DNA of 64,000 nucleotides, taken from the NCBI GenBank assembly GCA_029961685.1, contig JARWKL010000002.1, positions 17,638,908 to 17,702,907 on the forward strand, read 5' to 3'. Positions 1-14,000 of the stretch are shown here, piece after piece (the stretch's first letter is position 1; each line of letters begins with the position of its first letter). The translations under genes were made by a program, and so were the position numbers. The stretch comes from Aristolochia californica (lineage: Eukaryota; Streptophyta; Magnoliopsida; Piperales; Aristolochiaceae). The notes under the pieces were generated by a model. The model had not been told where the DNA came from. It saw only the letters and a list, made by a program, of their open reading frames with translations, and made no database searches.

Positions 1-2597
1 AATCACTTTACAATCATCTATGATTGTTAGGTCTACTTTTTGAAAATGGGAAAAATAAAGGCTTGTTTGACTCAGGTAAATATCCCACCGCACGTTCACT
101 TGAGAATTTAATGAGCATTTATTGTTTGTTTTAAAGGTTTGGATACACAAATTATTTGCATCTTTAACATGTTTCAAGCATGCATACCCATATTTAAAAC
201 ATGTTAGGAACAAATAGAAATATCTTTCCAAGCGATTAGGGTTGAACTTGTGGAATTTCCAAAACTTGGACAACAAAAATTTTTGCGTTCGTTTGTGGTG
301 TGTGAATAAATTTTCATTACTTACATTTGTTACTGTTTTTCATTTTTCCATATATGAACTCTAAAATTTTCAATTTCTTGTGATGTATTTGCCTTTATAT
401 TTTGGTTTACGAGATAAATGGAAAGTGAAAAATAAAAGTTTTGATTAAAGAAAAAAGTATACATCTAAAATGGAATGGAAATGCACAAATGTAGAGAGAG
501 ATGATTCCAAAAAGACTCTGTCACTTTTAGGGATTGCAAACTCTTTTAGTTTTTACATATTAGGTTTTACTATCATCTAGAAAAGCAGGATGCGGGGGAT
601 TTTTAACTGAGTGTTGACTCCCAATCCATAAGTCATTTCTTACAAAAATATAGCCTGTTACGCATGATTGACTAATATATCAATTTACAATTATCTAACT
701 TTGTTAGGTCAGCTTTTTGTAAATGGGCAAAATAATGGTTTGTTTGTCTCGGGTAAATATCCCTTCGCATGTTCACTTGAGAATTTAATGAGAAATTTTT
801 GCTCGCTTTACCACAGGCCATTTTCATCTTTAACTTGTTTCAAGCATGCATATCCATATTTAAAACAAGTTAGGATCAATTAGAAACCACTTTCCAAGCA
901 ATTAGGGTTGAACTAGTGGAATTTCCCAAAATTTGACAACAAAACTTTTGTGTTCATTTGTGGTTTGTGAATAAATTTTATTTACTTATATTTGTTACGG
1001 TTTTCTAATTTTTCCATACATAAACTATAAAATCTTCATTTTATAGTGATCAATTTACCTTTATCTTTTTGTTTATGAGATAAATGGAAAGTGAAAACTC
1101 AAAGTTTTAATTTAATAAAAAAGTAAACTTCTAAAATGGAATAGAAATGCACAAATGTAGTGAGAGATAATTCATAAAAGTCTTCGTAACTTTTAGTGAT
1201 TGTAAACCCTTTTAGTTTTTATACATTAGGTTTTGCAATCATCGGGAAAAGGTGGAGGCGGGGGATTTTTAACTGAGTGTTGACTCGCAATCCATAAGTC
1301 ATTTCTTACAAAAATATAGCCCGTTACGCATGATTGAGCAATAAATCACTTTACAATCCTCTATGATTGTTATGACAACTTTTTGTAAGGGTCAAAAGAA
1401 TGGTTTGTTTGACTCGTGTAAATATCCCACCACATGTTCACTTGAGAATTTAATGAGTATTTGTTGTTCGCTTTAAAAGGTTTGGATCCACAGGTCATTT
1501 GCATCTTTAACATGTTTCAAGCACGCATATCCATATTTAAAACATGTTAGGATCAATCAGACATCTCTTTCCAACCATTATAGTTGAACAATGGGAATTT
1601 CCCAGACTTGGACAACAAAACTTTTTTGTACGTTTGTGGTGTGTGAATAAATTTTCTTTACTTATAATTTTTATTGTTTTTAACTTTTTTCCACACATAA
1701 ACTCTAAAATTTTCATTTTGTTGTGATCTAATTGCCTTTATCTTTGTGTTTACGATAAAAAAGGAAAGTGAAAAATCAAAATTTTCGTTTAAGAAAAAAG
1801 TATACATAAAAAATGGAATGGATATGCACAAATGTTGAGAGTGATGATTCCAAAGAGTCTCTGTCTCTTTTTGGGATTGTAAACTCTTTAATTTTTATAT
1901 ATTAGGTTTTGCAATCATCGGGGAAAGGGATAGGCAGGGGATTTTTAACTGAGTGTTGACTCCCAATCCATAAGTCATTTCTTACAAAAATGTTGCCTGT
2001 GATGCATAATTGATCGATAAATCAATTTACAATCATCTATGATTTTTAGGTCAACTTTTTGTAAATGGGCAAAATAATGGCTTGTTTGACTCGGGTAAAT
2101 ATCCCACCACACGTTCAGTTGAGAATTTAATGAGCATTTGTTGTTCGCTTTAAAAGGTTTGGATCCATAGGTCTTTTGAATCTTTAACATGTTTCAAGCT
2201 TCCATATCCATATTTAAAATATGTTAGGATCAATTAGAATCTCTTTCCAAGCCATTAGGGTTGAACTAAAAGAATTTTCCAAACTTGGACAACAAAACTT
2301 TTGTGTTCGTTTGAGGTGTGTGAATTAATTTTTTTATTGTTTTTAATTTTTCTATGCATAAACTTTAAAATTTACATTTTGTTTTGATCTTTTTGCCTTC
2401 ATCTTTTTGTTTACATGATAAATGGAAAGTGAAAATCAAAGTTTTGATTTAAGAAAAAAGTATACATCTAAAATGGAATGGAAATGCACAAATATGGAAA
2501 GAGATAATTCTAAAAATTCTCCATAACTTTTAGGGATTGTAAACTCTTTTATTTTTTATATATTAATTTTTGCAATCATCGGGGGAAAAGGTGGAGA

Positions 2598-2624
2598 GGG
2601 GGGGGGGGGGGGGGGGGGGGGGGG
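2598..2624 (+). repeat. Run of 27 consecutive G
   Basis: A pure G homopolymer occupies the place where other monomers have the mixed tract G5-AGGC-G5. It is the longest homopolymer I see in the window. It may be a true expansion of the monomer's G-rich tract or a sequencing or assembly artefact. Confidence 0.9.
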
Positions 2625-2929
2625 AATTTTAACTGATTGTTGACTCCCGATCCATAAGTCATTTATACAAAAATATAGCCTATTATGCATGATTGACCAA
2701 TAAATCACTTTACAATCATCTATGATTGTTAAGTCAGCTTTTTGTAATTTGGCAAAATAATGGCTTGTTTGACTAGGGTAAATATCTCAATGCACGTTCA
2801 CTTGAGAATTTAATAATCATTTGTTGTTTTCTTTAAAAGGTGTGGATTCATAGGTCATTTGCATCTTTAACATGTTTCAAGCATGCATATCCATAATTAA
2901 AACATGTTAGGATCAATTAGAAATCTCTT

Positions 2930-2941
2930 TCTTATAAAATT
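2930..2941 (+). repeat. ~11-bp insertion shared with the next monomer
   Basis: CTTATAAAATT interrupts the conserved CTCTTTCCAAGCCATT. The next unit has nearly the same insertion at about 3557-3570. I noticed it in no other unit, so these two neighbours probably arose by local duplication. Confidence 0.7.
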
Positions 2942-3315
2942 CCAAGCTATTAGGGTTGAACTAAAAGAATTTCGCAAACTTGGACAACAAAACTTTTGTG
3001 TTCATATGTGGTGAATGAAGAAATTTTCTTTCCTTCAGTTATTATTATTTTTAATTTTTTCCATACATGAACTCTAAAATTTTCAATTTGTGTTGACCTA
3101 TTAACTTTATTTTTTTTATTACAAGTTAATGGAAAGTGAAAACACAAGTTTATATTTCAGAAAAATATATTCATCTAAAAATAAAAGGCGCAAATGTTGA
3201 GACTCATAATTCCAAAAAGTCTCTGTAACTTTTAGGGATTTTAAACTCTTTTAGTTTTTATATATTAGGTTTTGCAATCATCAGAAAAGGGGAGGCAAGG
3301 GATTTTTAACTGAGT

Positions 3316-3709
3316 GTTGACACCCAATCTATAAGTCATTTCTTAGAGAAATATAGCCCGTTACACAACAATGACCAATAAATCACATTACAATCATCTA
3401 TGATTGTTAGGTCAACTTTTTTTAAATGGGCAAAATAACGGCTCGTTAGACTTAGGTAAATATCCCACCTTACGTCCATAGGTCATTTGCATCTTTAACA
3501 TGTTTCAAGCATGCATTTCAATATTTAAAACATGTTAGGATCATTTAGGAATCTCTTTTTTATAAAATTCCTATCTATTAGGGTTGAACCAGTGGAATTT
3601 CAAAAACTTGGACAAAAAAAATTTTGTGTTCATGTAAACTCTTTTAGGTTTTTTATATTAGGTCTAGCAATCATCAGGAAAATGGGGAGGCGGGCGTTTT
3701 TAACTGAGT
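3316..3709 (+). repeat. Shortened monomer with two deletions (394 bp)
   Basis: One deletion of about 50 bp lies near 3471, where the CCTTACGT segment joins CCATAGGTCATTTG. A second of about 230 bp lies near 3633, where GTGTTCAT joins GTAAACTCTTTTA. The unit is otherwise collinear with its neighbours. Confidence 0.85.
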
Positions 3710-5674
3710 GTTGACTCCCAATCAGTCATTTCTTAGCAAAATATAGCCCGTCATGCAAGATTAACAGATAAATCACCTTACAATCATATATGATATTTAC
3801 GATAGTTTTTTTGTAAATGAGCAAAATAACGACTTGTTTAACTCTGGTAAATATCCCAATGCACGTTCACATGAGAATTTAATGAGATATGTTGTTCACT
3901 TTAAAAGGTTTGGATCCACAGGTCCTTTGCATCTTCTACATGTTTCAAGCATGCATTTCCATATTTAAAACATGTTCAGATCAATTAGAAATCTCTTTCC
4001 AAGCCATTAGGGTTGAACAAGAAGAATTTCCCAAACTTGGACAACAAAAATTTTGTGTTCGTTTGAGGTGTGTGATTAAATTTTATTTACTTATATTTTT
4101 TATTGTTTTTAATTATTCCATACATAAACTCTAAAATTTTCATTTTGTTGTGATCTATTTGCCTTTATCGTTTTGCTTATGAGATAAATGGAAAGTGAAA
4201 ACTCAAAGTATTGATTTAAGAAAAAAGGATACATCTAAATGGGAATGGAAATGCAAAAATATAGAGAGAGATAATTCCAAAAAGTCCATGTAACTTTTAG
4301 GGATAGTAAACTCTTTTGGTTTTTAAATATTAATTTTTGCAATCATCAAGAAAAGGGGGACGCTGAGGATTTTTAACGGAGTGTTGACTCCCCATCCATA
4401 AGTCATTTCTTACAAAAATATAGCCCGTTACACATGATTGACCGATAAATCACTTTACAATCATCTATGATTGTTAGGTCAACTTTTTGTTAATAGGCAA
4501 AATCATGGCTAGTTTGACTCGGGTAAATATCCCACCCCACGTTCACTTGAGAATTTAATGAGCATTTGTCGTTTGCTTTATGATGTTTGGATCCTCATGT
4601 CATTTGCATCTTTAACATGTTTCAAGCATGCATATCCACATTTAAAACAAGTTAGGATCAATTAGAAATCTATTCGAATTTCCCAAACTTGGACAACAAT
4701 ACTTTTGTGTTCGTTTGTGGTGTGTTAATAAATTTTCTTTACTTACATTTGTTTTTTTTAATTTTTTCCATACAAAAACTCTAAAATTTTCATTTGTTGT
4801 GATCTATTTGCATTTATCTTTTTGTTTACGAGATAAATGGGAAGTGAAAACTCAAAGTTTTGATTTAAGAAAAACATTATACTTCTAAAATGGAATGGAA
4901 ATGCACCAATGTAGAGAGAGATGATTCAAAAAACTATCTATCACTTTTAGGGATTGTAAACTCTTTTAGTTTTCATGTATTTGGTTTTGCAATCATTGGG
5001 AAAAGGGGGAGACGGGGGATTTTTAACTGAGTGTTGACTCCCAATCCATAAGTCATTTCCTTATAAAATATAGCCCGTTACACATGATTGACCGATAAAT
5101 CTCTTTACAATCATCTACGATTGTTAGGTTGCCCTCATTGTAAAAGGGCAAAATAATGGCTTCTTTGACTCAAGTAAATATCCCACCGCACGTTCACTTG
5201 AGAATTTAATGAGCATTTGTTCTTCGCATTAAAAGGTTTGGATCCATAGGTCATTTGCATCTTTAACATGTTTCAACGATGCATATCCATATTTATAACA
5301 TGTTAGCATCAATTAGAAATCACTTTCCACGCCATTAGGGTTGAACTAGTGGAATTTCCCAAACTTGGACAACAAAACTTTCGTGTTCGTTTGTGGTGTG
5401 TGAATAAATTTTCTTTATTTATATTTGCTTTTGTTTTTTATTTTTCCATACATAAACTCTAAAATTTTCATTTTGTTGTGATCTATTTGCCTTTATCTAT
5501 TAGTTTACGAGATAAATGGAAATTTACAACTCAAAGTTTTGATTTAAGAAAAACTATACATCTAAAACGGGATGGAAATGCACAAATGTAGTGAAAGATG
5601 ATTCCAAAAATTCTCGGTCACTTTTATGGATTGTAAACTCTTTCAGTTTTCATATTTTAGGTTTTGCAATCATC

Positions 5675-5696
5675 GGGAAAAGGGGGAGGCGGGGGA
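5675..5696 (+). repeat. Example of the G-rich purine tract in each monomer
   Basis: The tract reads G3-A4-G5-AGGC-G5-A. An equivalent, with variable run lengths, sits about 20 bp before the phase point of nearly every monomer and always on the + strand. Three runs of at least three G plus one GG allow two-tetrad or bulged quadruplexes on the G strand. Structure formation is inferred and was not tested. Confidence 0.75.
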
Positions 5697-7722
5697 TTTT
5701 TAACTGAGTGTTGACTCCCAATCCATAAGTCATTTCTTACAAAAATATTGCCCATTACGCATGATTGACTAATAAATCACTTTAGAATTATCTATGGTTG
5801 TTAGGTCAGCTTTTTGTAAATTACAAAAATAATGGCTTGTTTGACTCTGGTAAATATCCCATCGCATGTTCACTTGAGAATTTTATGAGCATTTGTTGTT
5901 CGCTTTAAAAGGTTTGGATCTACAGGTCCTTTGCATCTTGAACATGTTTCAAGCATGCATCCATATTTAAAACATGTTATGATCAATTAGAAATCTCTTT
6001 CCAAACCATTAGGGTTGAACTAGCGGAATTTCCTCAACTTGGACAACAAAACGTTTTTGTTCGTTTGAGGTGTATGAATAAATTTTCTATACTTTTATTT
6101 TTTATTATTTTTAATTTTTCCATCCATCAACTCTAAAATTTTCATTTTGTTATGATCTGTTTGCCTTTAACTTTTTGTTTACGAGATAAATGGAAAGTGA
6201 AAACTCAAAGTTTTGATATAAGAAAAATGTATACATCTAAAATGGAATGGAAATGCACAAATGTAGAGAGAGATGATTCCAAAAAGTCTCTGTGACTTTT
6301 AGGGATTGTAAACACTTTTACTTACTATATATTAGGTTTTACAATCATCGGGAAAAGGGAGAGGCGGGGGATTTTTGACCCAGTGTTGACTCCCAATCCA
6401 TAAGTCATTTCTTACAAAAATATAGCCAGTTACGCATGATTGACCGATATATTAATTTACAATCAGCTATGATTGGTAGGTCAGCTTTTTGAAAATGGGT
6501 AAAATAATGGCTAGTTTGACTCCGGTAAATATCCCACCGCACGTCCACTTAAGAATTTAATGAGCATTTGTTTTTGGTTTTAAAAGGATTGGATCCAAAT
6601 ATCATTTTCATCTTTAACATGTTTCAAACATGCATATCCATATTTAAAACATACTAGGATCAATTAGAAATCTCTTTCTATGCCATTAGGGTTGAACTAG
6701 TGGAATTTCCCACACTAGTACAAGAAAACTTTTGTGTTGGTTTGTGGTGTGTGAATAAACTTTCTTTACTTACATTTTTTCCTATTTTAAATTTTTCCAT
6801 ACATAAACTCTAAAATTTTCATTTTGTTGTGATCTATTTGCCTTTTCTTTTTGTTTATGAGATAAATGGAAAGTGAAAACTCAAATTTTTGATTTAAGAA
6901 AAAGGTATACATCTAAAATTGATGGAAATGCAAAAATGTTTAGAGTGATAATTCTAAAAAGTTTCTATAACTTTTAGGGTTTGTAAACTCTTTTAGTTTT
7001 TACATATTAGGTTTTGAAATCATTGGGAAAAGGAGGAGGAGGGGATTTTTAACAGAGCGTTGACTCCCAATCCATAAGTCATTTCTTAAAAAAATATAGC
7101 CCGTTACGTATGATTGACCGTTAAATCACTTTGCAATCATCTATGAATGTTAGGTCAACTTTTTGTAAATGGAAAAAATAATGGCATGTTTGACTCGGGT
7201 AAATATCCCACAGTATGTTCACTTGGGAATTTAATGAGCATTTGTTGTTCACTTTGAAGGGTTTGGATCCACAAGTCATTTGCATCTTTAACATGTTAAA
7301 AGCACGCATATCCATATTTAAAACATGTTAGGATCAATTAGAAATCTCTTTCCAAGCTATTAGTGGAATTTCCCAAACCTTGTCAACAAAACATCTGTGC
7401 TCGTTTATGGTGTTTGAAGATATTTTATTTACTTCTATTTTTTCTGCTTTTACTTTTTCCATATACAAACTCTAAAATTTTCATTTTGTTGTGATTTATT
7501 TGCCTTTATCTTTTTGTTCACGAGATAAATGGAAAGTGAAAACTCCAAGTTTTGAATTAAGAAAAAAATATACCTCTACAATATAATGCAAATACACAAA
7601 TGTAGAGAGAGATAATTCCAAAAAGCCTCCATAATTTTCAGGAATTTAAACTCTTTGAGTTTCTATATATTGGGTTTTGCAATCATTGGGAAAAGGGGAA
7701 GGTGGGGGATTTTTAACTGAGT

Positions 7723-10700
7723 GTTGACTCCCGATCCATAAGTCATTTCTTAAAAAACATATAGCCCGTTAGGCAATATTGACATATAAATCACTTTACA
7801 ATCATCTATGATTGTTAGGTCAGCTTTTTGTAAATAGGCAAAATAATGACTTGTTTGACACTGGTAAATATCCCACCACACGTTCACTTGAGAATTTAAT
7901 GAGCATTTGTTATTAGCTTTAAAAGGTTTGGATCCACATGTCATTTGCATATTTAACTTGTTTCAAGCATGCATGTCCATATTTAAAACATGTTAGGATC
8001 AATTAGAAATCTCTTTCCAAGCCATTTGGGTTGAACTAGTGGAATTTCCAAAACTTGGACAACAAAATTTTTGTGTTCGTTTGTGGTGTGTGAATAAATT
8101 TTATTTACTTATATTTGTTACTTTTTAAAATTTTTGCAGGCATAAACTTTAAAATTTTCATTTTGTTGTGATCTATTTGCCTTTATCTTTTTGTTTACGA
8201 GATAAATGCAAAGTGAAAACTCAAAGTTTTGATTTAAGAAAAAAGTATACATCTAAAATGGAATGGAAATGTACAAATGTAGAGAGAGATAATTCCAAAA
8301 AGTCCCTGTAAATTTTAGGGATTCTAAACTCTTTAAGTTTTTATATATCAGGTTTGGCAATTAACGTGAAAAGGGGGAGACGGAGGAATTTTAACTGAGT
8401 GTTGACTCCCTATCCATAAGTCATTTCTTTCAAAAAGAGATCTCGTTACGTATGACTGACAGGTAAATCACTTTACACTCATCTTTGATTGTTCGGTCAA
8501 CTTTTTGTAAATGGGTAAAATAATCGCTTGTTTGACTGAAGTAAATATCCCTCCACACGTTCACTTGAGAATTTATTGAGCATTTGTTGTTCCCTTTGAA
8601 AGGTTTAGATTCATAAGTCATTTGCATCTTTAACATGTTTCAAGCATGCATATCCATATTTAAAACATGTTAGGATCAATTAGAAATCTCTTTCCAAGCC
8701 ATTAGGGTTAAACTTCTGGAATCTCCCAAATTTGGACAATAAAACTTTTGTGTTCGTTTGTGGTGTGTGAATAAATTTTCTTTACTTACTTTTGTTATTT
8801 TTTCTAATTTTTCCATACTTAAACTCTAAAATTTTCATTTTGTTGTGATCTTTTTGCCTTTATCTTCTTGTTTACGAGATAAATGTAAAGTGAAAAATCA
8901 AAGTTTTGATTTAAAAAAAATTATACATCTAAAATTGAATGGGCATGCGCAAACATAGAGAGAGATAATTCCAAAAAGACTTAGTCACTTTAAGGGATTG
9001 TAAACTCTTTTAGTTTTTATATGTTAGGTTTTGCAATCATCTGGAATGGGGGAGGCCGAGGATTTTTTACTGAGTGTTGACTCCCAATCCATAAGTCATT
9101 TCTTACAAAAATATAGCCCGTTATGCATGATTGACTGATAAATCACTTTACAATCATCTAAGATTGTTAGGTCAGCTTTTCGTAAATAGGAAAAATAATG
9201 GCATGTTTGACTTGAGTAAACATCCCACCGCATGTTCACTTGAAAATTTAATGAGCATTTTTTGTTCACTTTAAAAGGCTTGGATCCACAGGTCATTTGC
9301 ATCTTTAACATGTTTTAAGCATGAATATCCATATTTAAAACACGGTAGGGTCAATTAGAAATTTCTTTCCAAGCCATTAGGGTTGAACTAGTGGAATTTC
9401 CAAAACTTGGACAACAACCTTTTTTGCTCATTTGTGGTGTGTGAATATATTTTCTTTACTTCTATTTTTTACTGTTTTTAATTTTTCCATATATAAACTC
9501 TAAAATTTTATTTTTCTTTGTGAACTATTTGCCTTTATCTTTTTGTTTATGAGATAAATGGAAAGTGAAAACTCCAAGTTTTGATTGAAGAAAAAGGTAT
9601 ACATCTAAAATAGAATGGAAATGCATAAATGTGGAGAGAGATAATTCCAAATTGTCTTCCTAACTTTTAGGGATTGTAAACTATTTTAGCTTTTATATAT
9701 TGGGTTTAACAATCATCGGGAAAAGGGGGAGGAAGGGGATTTTTACATGAGTGTTGGCTCCCAATCCATAAGTCATTTCTTACATAAATATAATCCGTTA
9801 CAAAAGATTGACTGATAAATCACTTTAGAATCAGCTATGATTGTTAAGTCAGTTTTTTGTAAATGGGCAATATAATGGCCCTTTTGACTCGGGTAAATAT
9901 CCCACCGCACATTCACTTGGGAATTGAATGAGCATTTGTTGTTCCCTTTAAAAGGTTTGGACCCACATGTCATTTGCATCTTTAACATGTTTCAAGCATG
10001 AATATCCATATTCAAAACATGTTAGGATAAATTAGAAATCTCTTTCCAAGCTATTAGGGTTGAACTAGTGGAATTTCCCAAACCTGGGCAACAAAACTTT
10101 TTATTCGATTATGATGTGCTAATAAATTTTCTTTACTAATATTTGTCACTGTTTTTAATTTTTCCATACATAAACTCTAAAATTTTCTTTTTGTTGTGAT
10201 CTATTTGCCTTTATCTTTTTCTTTACGAGATAAACGGAAAGTGAAAACTCAAATTTTCGATTTAAGAAAAAAAGATACATCTAAGATGGAATGGAAATCC
10301 ACAAAAGTAGAGAGAGATAATTCAAAAAAGTCTCTGTAACTTTTAGGGATTGTAAACTCTTTTAGTTTTTATATATTAGGTTTTGCAATGATCTGGAAAA
10401 GGGGAGACGGAGGATTTTTAACTGACTGTTGACTCCCAATCCATAAGTCATTTCCATAAAAAAAATATAGCGCGTGACACATGATTGACCGATAAATCAC
10501 TTTACAATCATCTATGATTGTTAGGTCAGCCTTATGTAAAGGGGAAAAATAATGGCATCTTTGACTCGGGTAAATATCCCACTGTATGTTCGCTTGAGAA
10601 TTTATTGAGCAATTGGTGTTTGCTTTAAAAGGTTTTGATCCACAGGTCATTTGCTTCTTTAACATGTTTCAAGCATGCATATCCATATTTAAAACATGTT

Positions 10701-11089
10701 AGTATCAATTAGAAATCTCTTTCCTAGCCATGAGGGTTGAACTAGTGGCATTTCCCAAACTTGGACAACAAAACTTTTGTGTTTTCGTTTGTGGTGTGTG
10801 AATAAATTTTCTTTACTTATATTTGTTACTATTTAAAATTTTTCATTCATAAACTTTAAAATTTTCATTTTGTATTGATCTATTTGCCTTAATCTTTTTG
10901 TTTACGAGATAAATGGAAAGTTAAAACTCAAAGTCTTGATTTAAGAAAAAACTATACATCTAAAATGGAATGGATATGCACAAATGTAGATAGAGATATT
11001 TCCAAAAAATCTTAGTAACTTTTAGGTATTGTAAACTCTTTTAGTTTGTATATATTAGGCTTTGCTATCATTGGGAAAATGGGGATTTG
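7723..11089 (+). repeat. Module G-H-Bp-C-D (copy A, first)
   Basis: Units G 7723, H 8401, Bp 9076, C 9753, D 10428. G carries GACACTGGTAAAT. H carries TCCCTATCC and ATAATCGCTTG. Bp carries CATCTAAGATTG and GCATAAATGTGG. C carries GGCCCTTTTGAC and GTGCTAATAAATT. D carries GGCATCTTTGAC and GAGCAATTG. The D unit has lost about 13 bp at its 3' end near 11086. Confidence 0.85.
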
Positions 11090-14000
11090 ATTTGCTCCCA
11101 ATCCATAAGTCATTTCTTACAAAAATATAGCCCGATACACAAGATTGACCAATAAATCATTTTACAATCATCTATGGTTGTTAGGTCAGCTTTTGTAAAT
11201 GGGCAAAATAATGGCTTGTTTGACACTGGTAAATATCCCACCGCACGTTCACTTGAGATTTTAATGAGCATTTTTTTTTCGCTTTAAAGGGTTTGGATCC
11301 ACATGTTATTTGCTTCTTTAAGATGTTTCAAGCATGCATATCCATATTTAAAACATATTAGATCAATTAGTAATCTCTTTCCAAGCCATTAGGGTTGAAC
11401 TAGTGGAATTTCCCATACTTGGACAACAAAAAATTTGTGTTCTTTTGTGGTGTGTGAATAAATTTTATTTACTTGTTTTTGTTACTTTTTAAAAAATTTC
11501 CAGACTTAAACTATGAAATTTTCATTTTGTTGTGATCTATTTGCCTTTATCTTTTTTTTTTACGAGATAAATGCAAAGTGAAACCTCAAACTTTTGATTT
11601 AAGAAAAAATTATATATATAAAATGGAATGGAAATGCACAAATGTGGAGAGAGATAATTCCAAAAAGTCTCTGTATGTTTTAGGGATTGTAAACTTTTTT
11701 AATTTTTATATATTAGGATTGGCAATCAACGGGAAAAGGGGGAGACTGGGGATTTTTAACTGAGTGTTGACTCCCTATCCATAAGTCATTTCTTTCAAAA
11801 AGAGAGCTCGTTATGCATGATTGACTGGTAAATAACTTTACAATCATCTATGATTGTTCTGTCAACTTTCTTAAATGGGTAAAATAATCGCTTGTTTGAC
11901 TAAAGTAAATATCCCACCGCACGTTCACTTGGGAATTTAATGAGCATTTGTTGTTCCCTTTAAAAGGTTTGGATCCATGGGTAATTTACATATTTAACAT
12001 GTTTGAAGCATGCATGTCCATATTTAAAACATGTTAGAATCAATTAGAAGTCTCTTTCCAAGCCATTAGTGTTGAACTTGTGGAATTTTCCAAACTTGGA
12101 CAACAAAACTTTTGTGTTCGTTTGTGGTGTGTGAATAAATTTTCTTTACATACTTTTGTTATTTGTTTTTAATTTTTTCCATACATAAACTCTAAAATTT
12201 TCATTTTTGTGATCTATTTGCCTTTATCTTCTTGTATACGAGATAAATGTAAAGTGAAAACTCGAAGTTTTTATTTAAAAAAAGTTATACATCTAAAATT
12301 GAATGGAAATGCACAAATGTAGAGAGAGATAATTCCAAAAAGTCTCTATCACTTTTAGGGATTGTAAACTCATTTAGTTTTTATATATTAGGTTTTACAA
12401 TCATGTGGAAAAGGGGGAGGCGGGGAATTTTTGACTAAGTGTTGACTCCCAATCCATAAGTCATTTCTTACAAAACAAAATAGCCCGTTACACACGATTG
12501 ACCGATAAATCACTTTGCAATCATCTAAGATTGTTAGGTTAGCTTTTTGTAAATGGGAAAAGTAATGGCATGTTTGACTCGGGTAAATATCCCACCGCAT
12601 GTTCACTTGAAATTTTAATGAGTATTTTTTGTTCACTTTAAATTGTTGGTATCCACAGGTAATTTGCTTCTTTAACATGTTTCAACCATGAATATCCATA
12701 TTTAAAACAAGATAGGATCAATTAGAAATTTCTTTCCATGCCATTAGGGTTGAACTAGTGGAGTTTCCAAAACTTGGACAACAAAGCTTTTGTGTTTGTT
12801 TGTGGTGTGTGAATAGATTTTCTTTACTTATATTTGTCACTGTTTTAAAATTTTCCATACATAAACTCTAAAATTTTCATTTGCTGTGATCTATTTGCCT
12901 TTATCTTTTTTTATATGAGATAAATGGAAAGTGAAAACTTCAAGTTTTGATTGAAGAAAAAAGTATAGATCTAAAATAGAATGGAAATGCATAAATGTGG
13001 AGAGAGATAATTCCAAAAAGTCTCCCTAACTTTTAGGGATTGTAAACTATTATAGTTTTTATATATTAGGTCTAACAATCATCGGGAAAAGGGGGAGGCA
13101 GAGGATTTTTAACTGAGTGTTGACTCCCAATTCATAAGTCATTTCTTACAAAAATATAGTCCGTTACAAAATATTGACCGATAAATCACTTTACAATCAG
13201 CTATGATTATTAGGTCAACTTTTTGTAAATGGGCAATATAATGGCCCTTTTGACTTGGGTAAATATCTCACCGCACGTTCACTTGAGAATTTAATGAGCA
13301 TTTGTTGTTCCCTTTAAAAGGTTTGGACCCACATATCATTTGTATCTTTAACATGTTTCAAGTATGCATATCCATATTCAAAACAAGTTAGGATCAATTA
13401 GAAATCTCTTTCTAAGACATTAGGGTTGAACTAGTGGAATTTTCCAAACTTGGGCAACAAAACTTTTGTGTTCGATTGTGGTGTGCTAATAAATTTTCTT
13501 TAGTTATATTTGTTACTGTTTTTAATTTTTCCATAGATAAACTCTAATATTTTCTTTTTGTTGTAATCTATTCGCCTTTATCTTTTTATTTTCGAGATAA
13601 ATGGAAAGTGAAAACTTAAAGTTCTGATTTAAGAAAAAAGGATACATCTAAGATAGAATGGAAATCCACAAATGTAGAGAGAGATATTTCCAAAAAGTCT
13701 CAGAAACGTTTAGGGATTGTAAACTCTTTTAGTTATTATATAAGTTTTGCAATCATCTGGAAAAGGGGGAGACGGGGGATTTTTAACTGAGTGTTGACTC
13801 CCAATCCATAAGTCATTTTCTTCAAAAATATAGCGTGTTACGTGTGATTGACCAATATAACACTTTATAATCATCTATGATTGTTAGGTCAGCTTTATGT
13901 AAATGGGCAAAATAATGACATCTTGGACTCGGGTAAATATCCCATTGCAAGTTCACTTGAGAATTTATTGAGCAATTGTTGTTCGCTTTAAAAGGTTTTG

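Larger units (their letters stand above)
1..5709 (+). repeat. Divergent monomers not placed in the HOR order
   Basis: About nine units, the first cut by the window edge (it begins near monomer position 66). They carry the general word GGCTTGTTTGACTCGGG or variants and lack the C, D, E, F, G or H markers. The units at 1955, 2639 and 3710 share AAAAGAATTT or GAAGAATTT in place of GTGGAATTT. They may correspond to the poorly resolved stretch between R and T in the later copies (28534-30563). Nothing other than satellite is visible here. Confidence 0.75.

Noticed and set aside
9096..9311. A ~71-codon open frame on the minus strand (starting MLKMQMTCGSKPF) that recurs in dozens of monomers
   Set aside because: It sits at the same place in each monomer, so one chance open frame in the consensus is simply copied. 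Many units carry stops or lose the start, and the opposite strand is also open over much of the same stretch. There are no recognisable domains and no gene context. A dN/dS below 1 across aligned monomers, or matching peptides, would reopen the question.
11578..11763. Short plus-strand frames containing KMEWKCTNVERDNSKKS in several units
   Set aside because: Same argument: the frame is a translation of the conserved AATGGAATGGAAATGC region, short, often interrupted, with no start context or domain.
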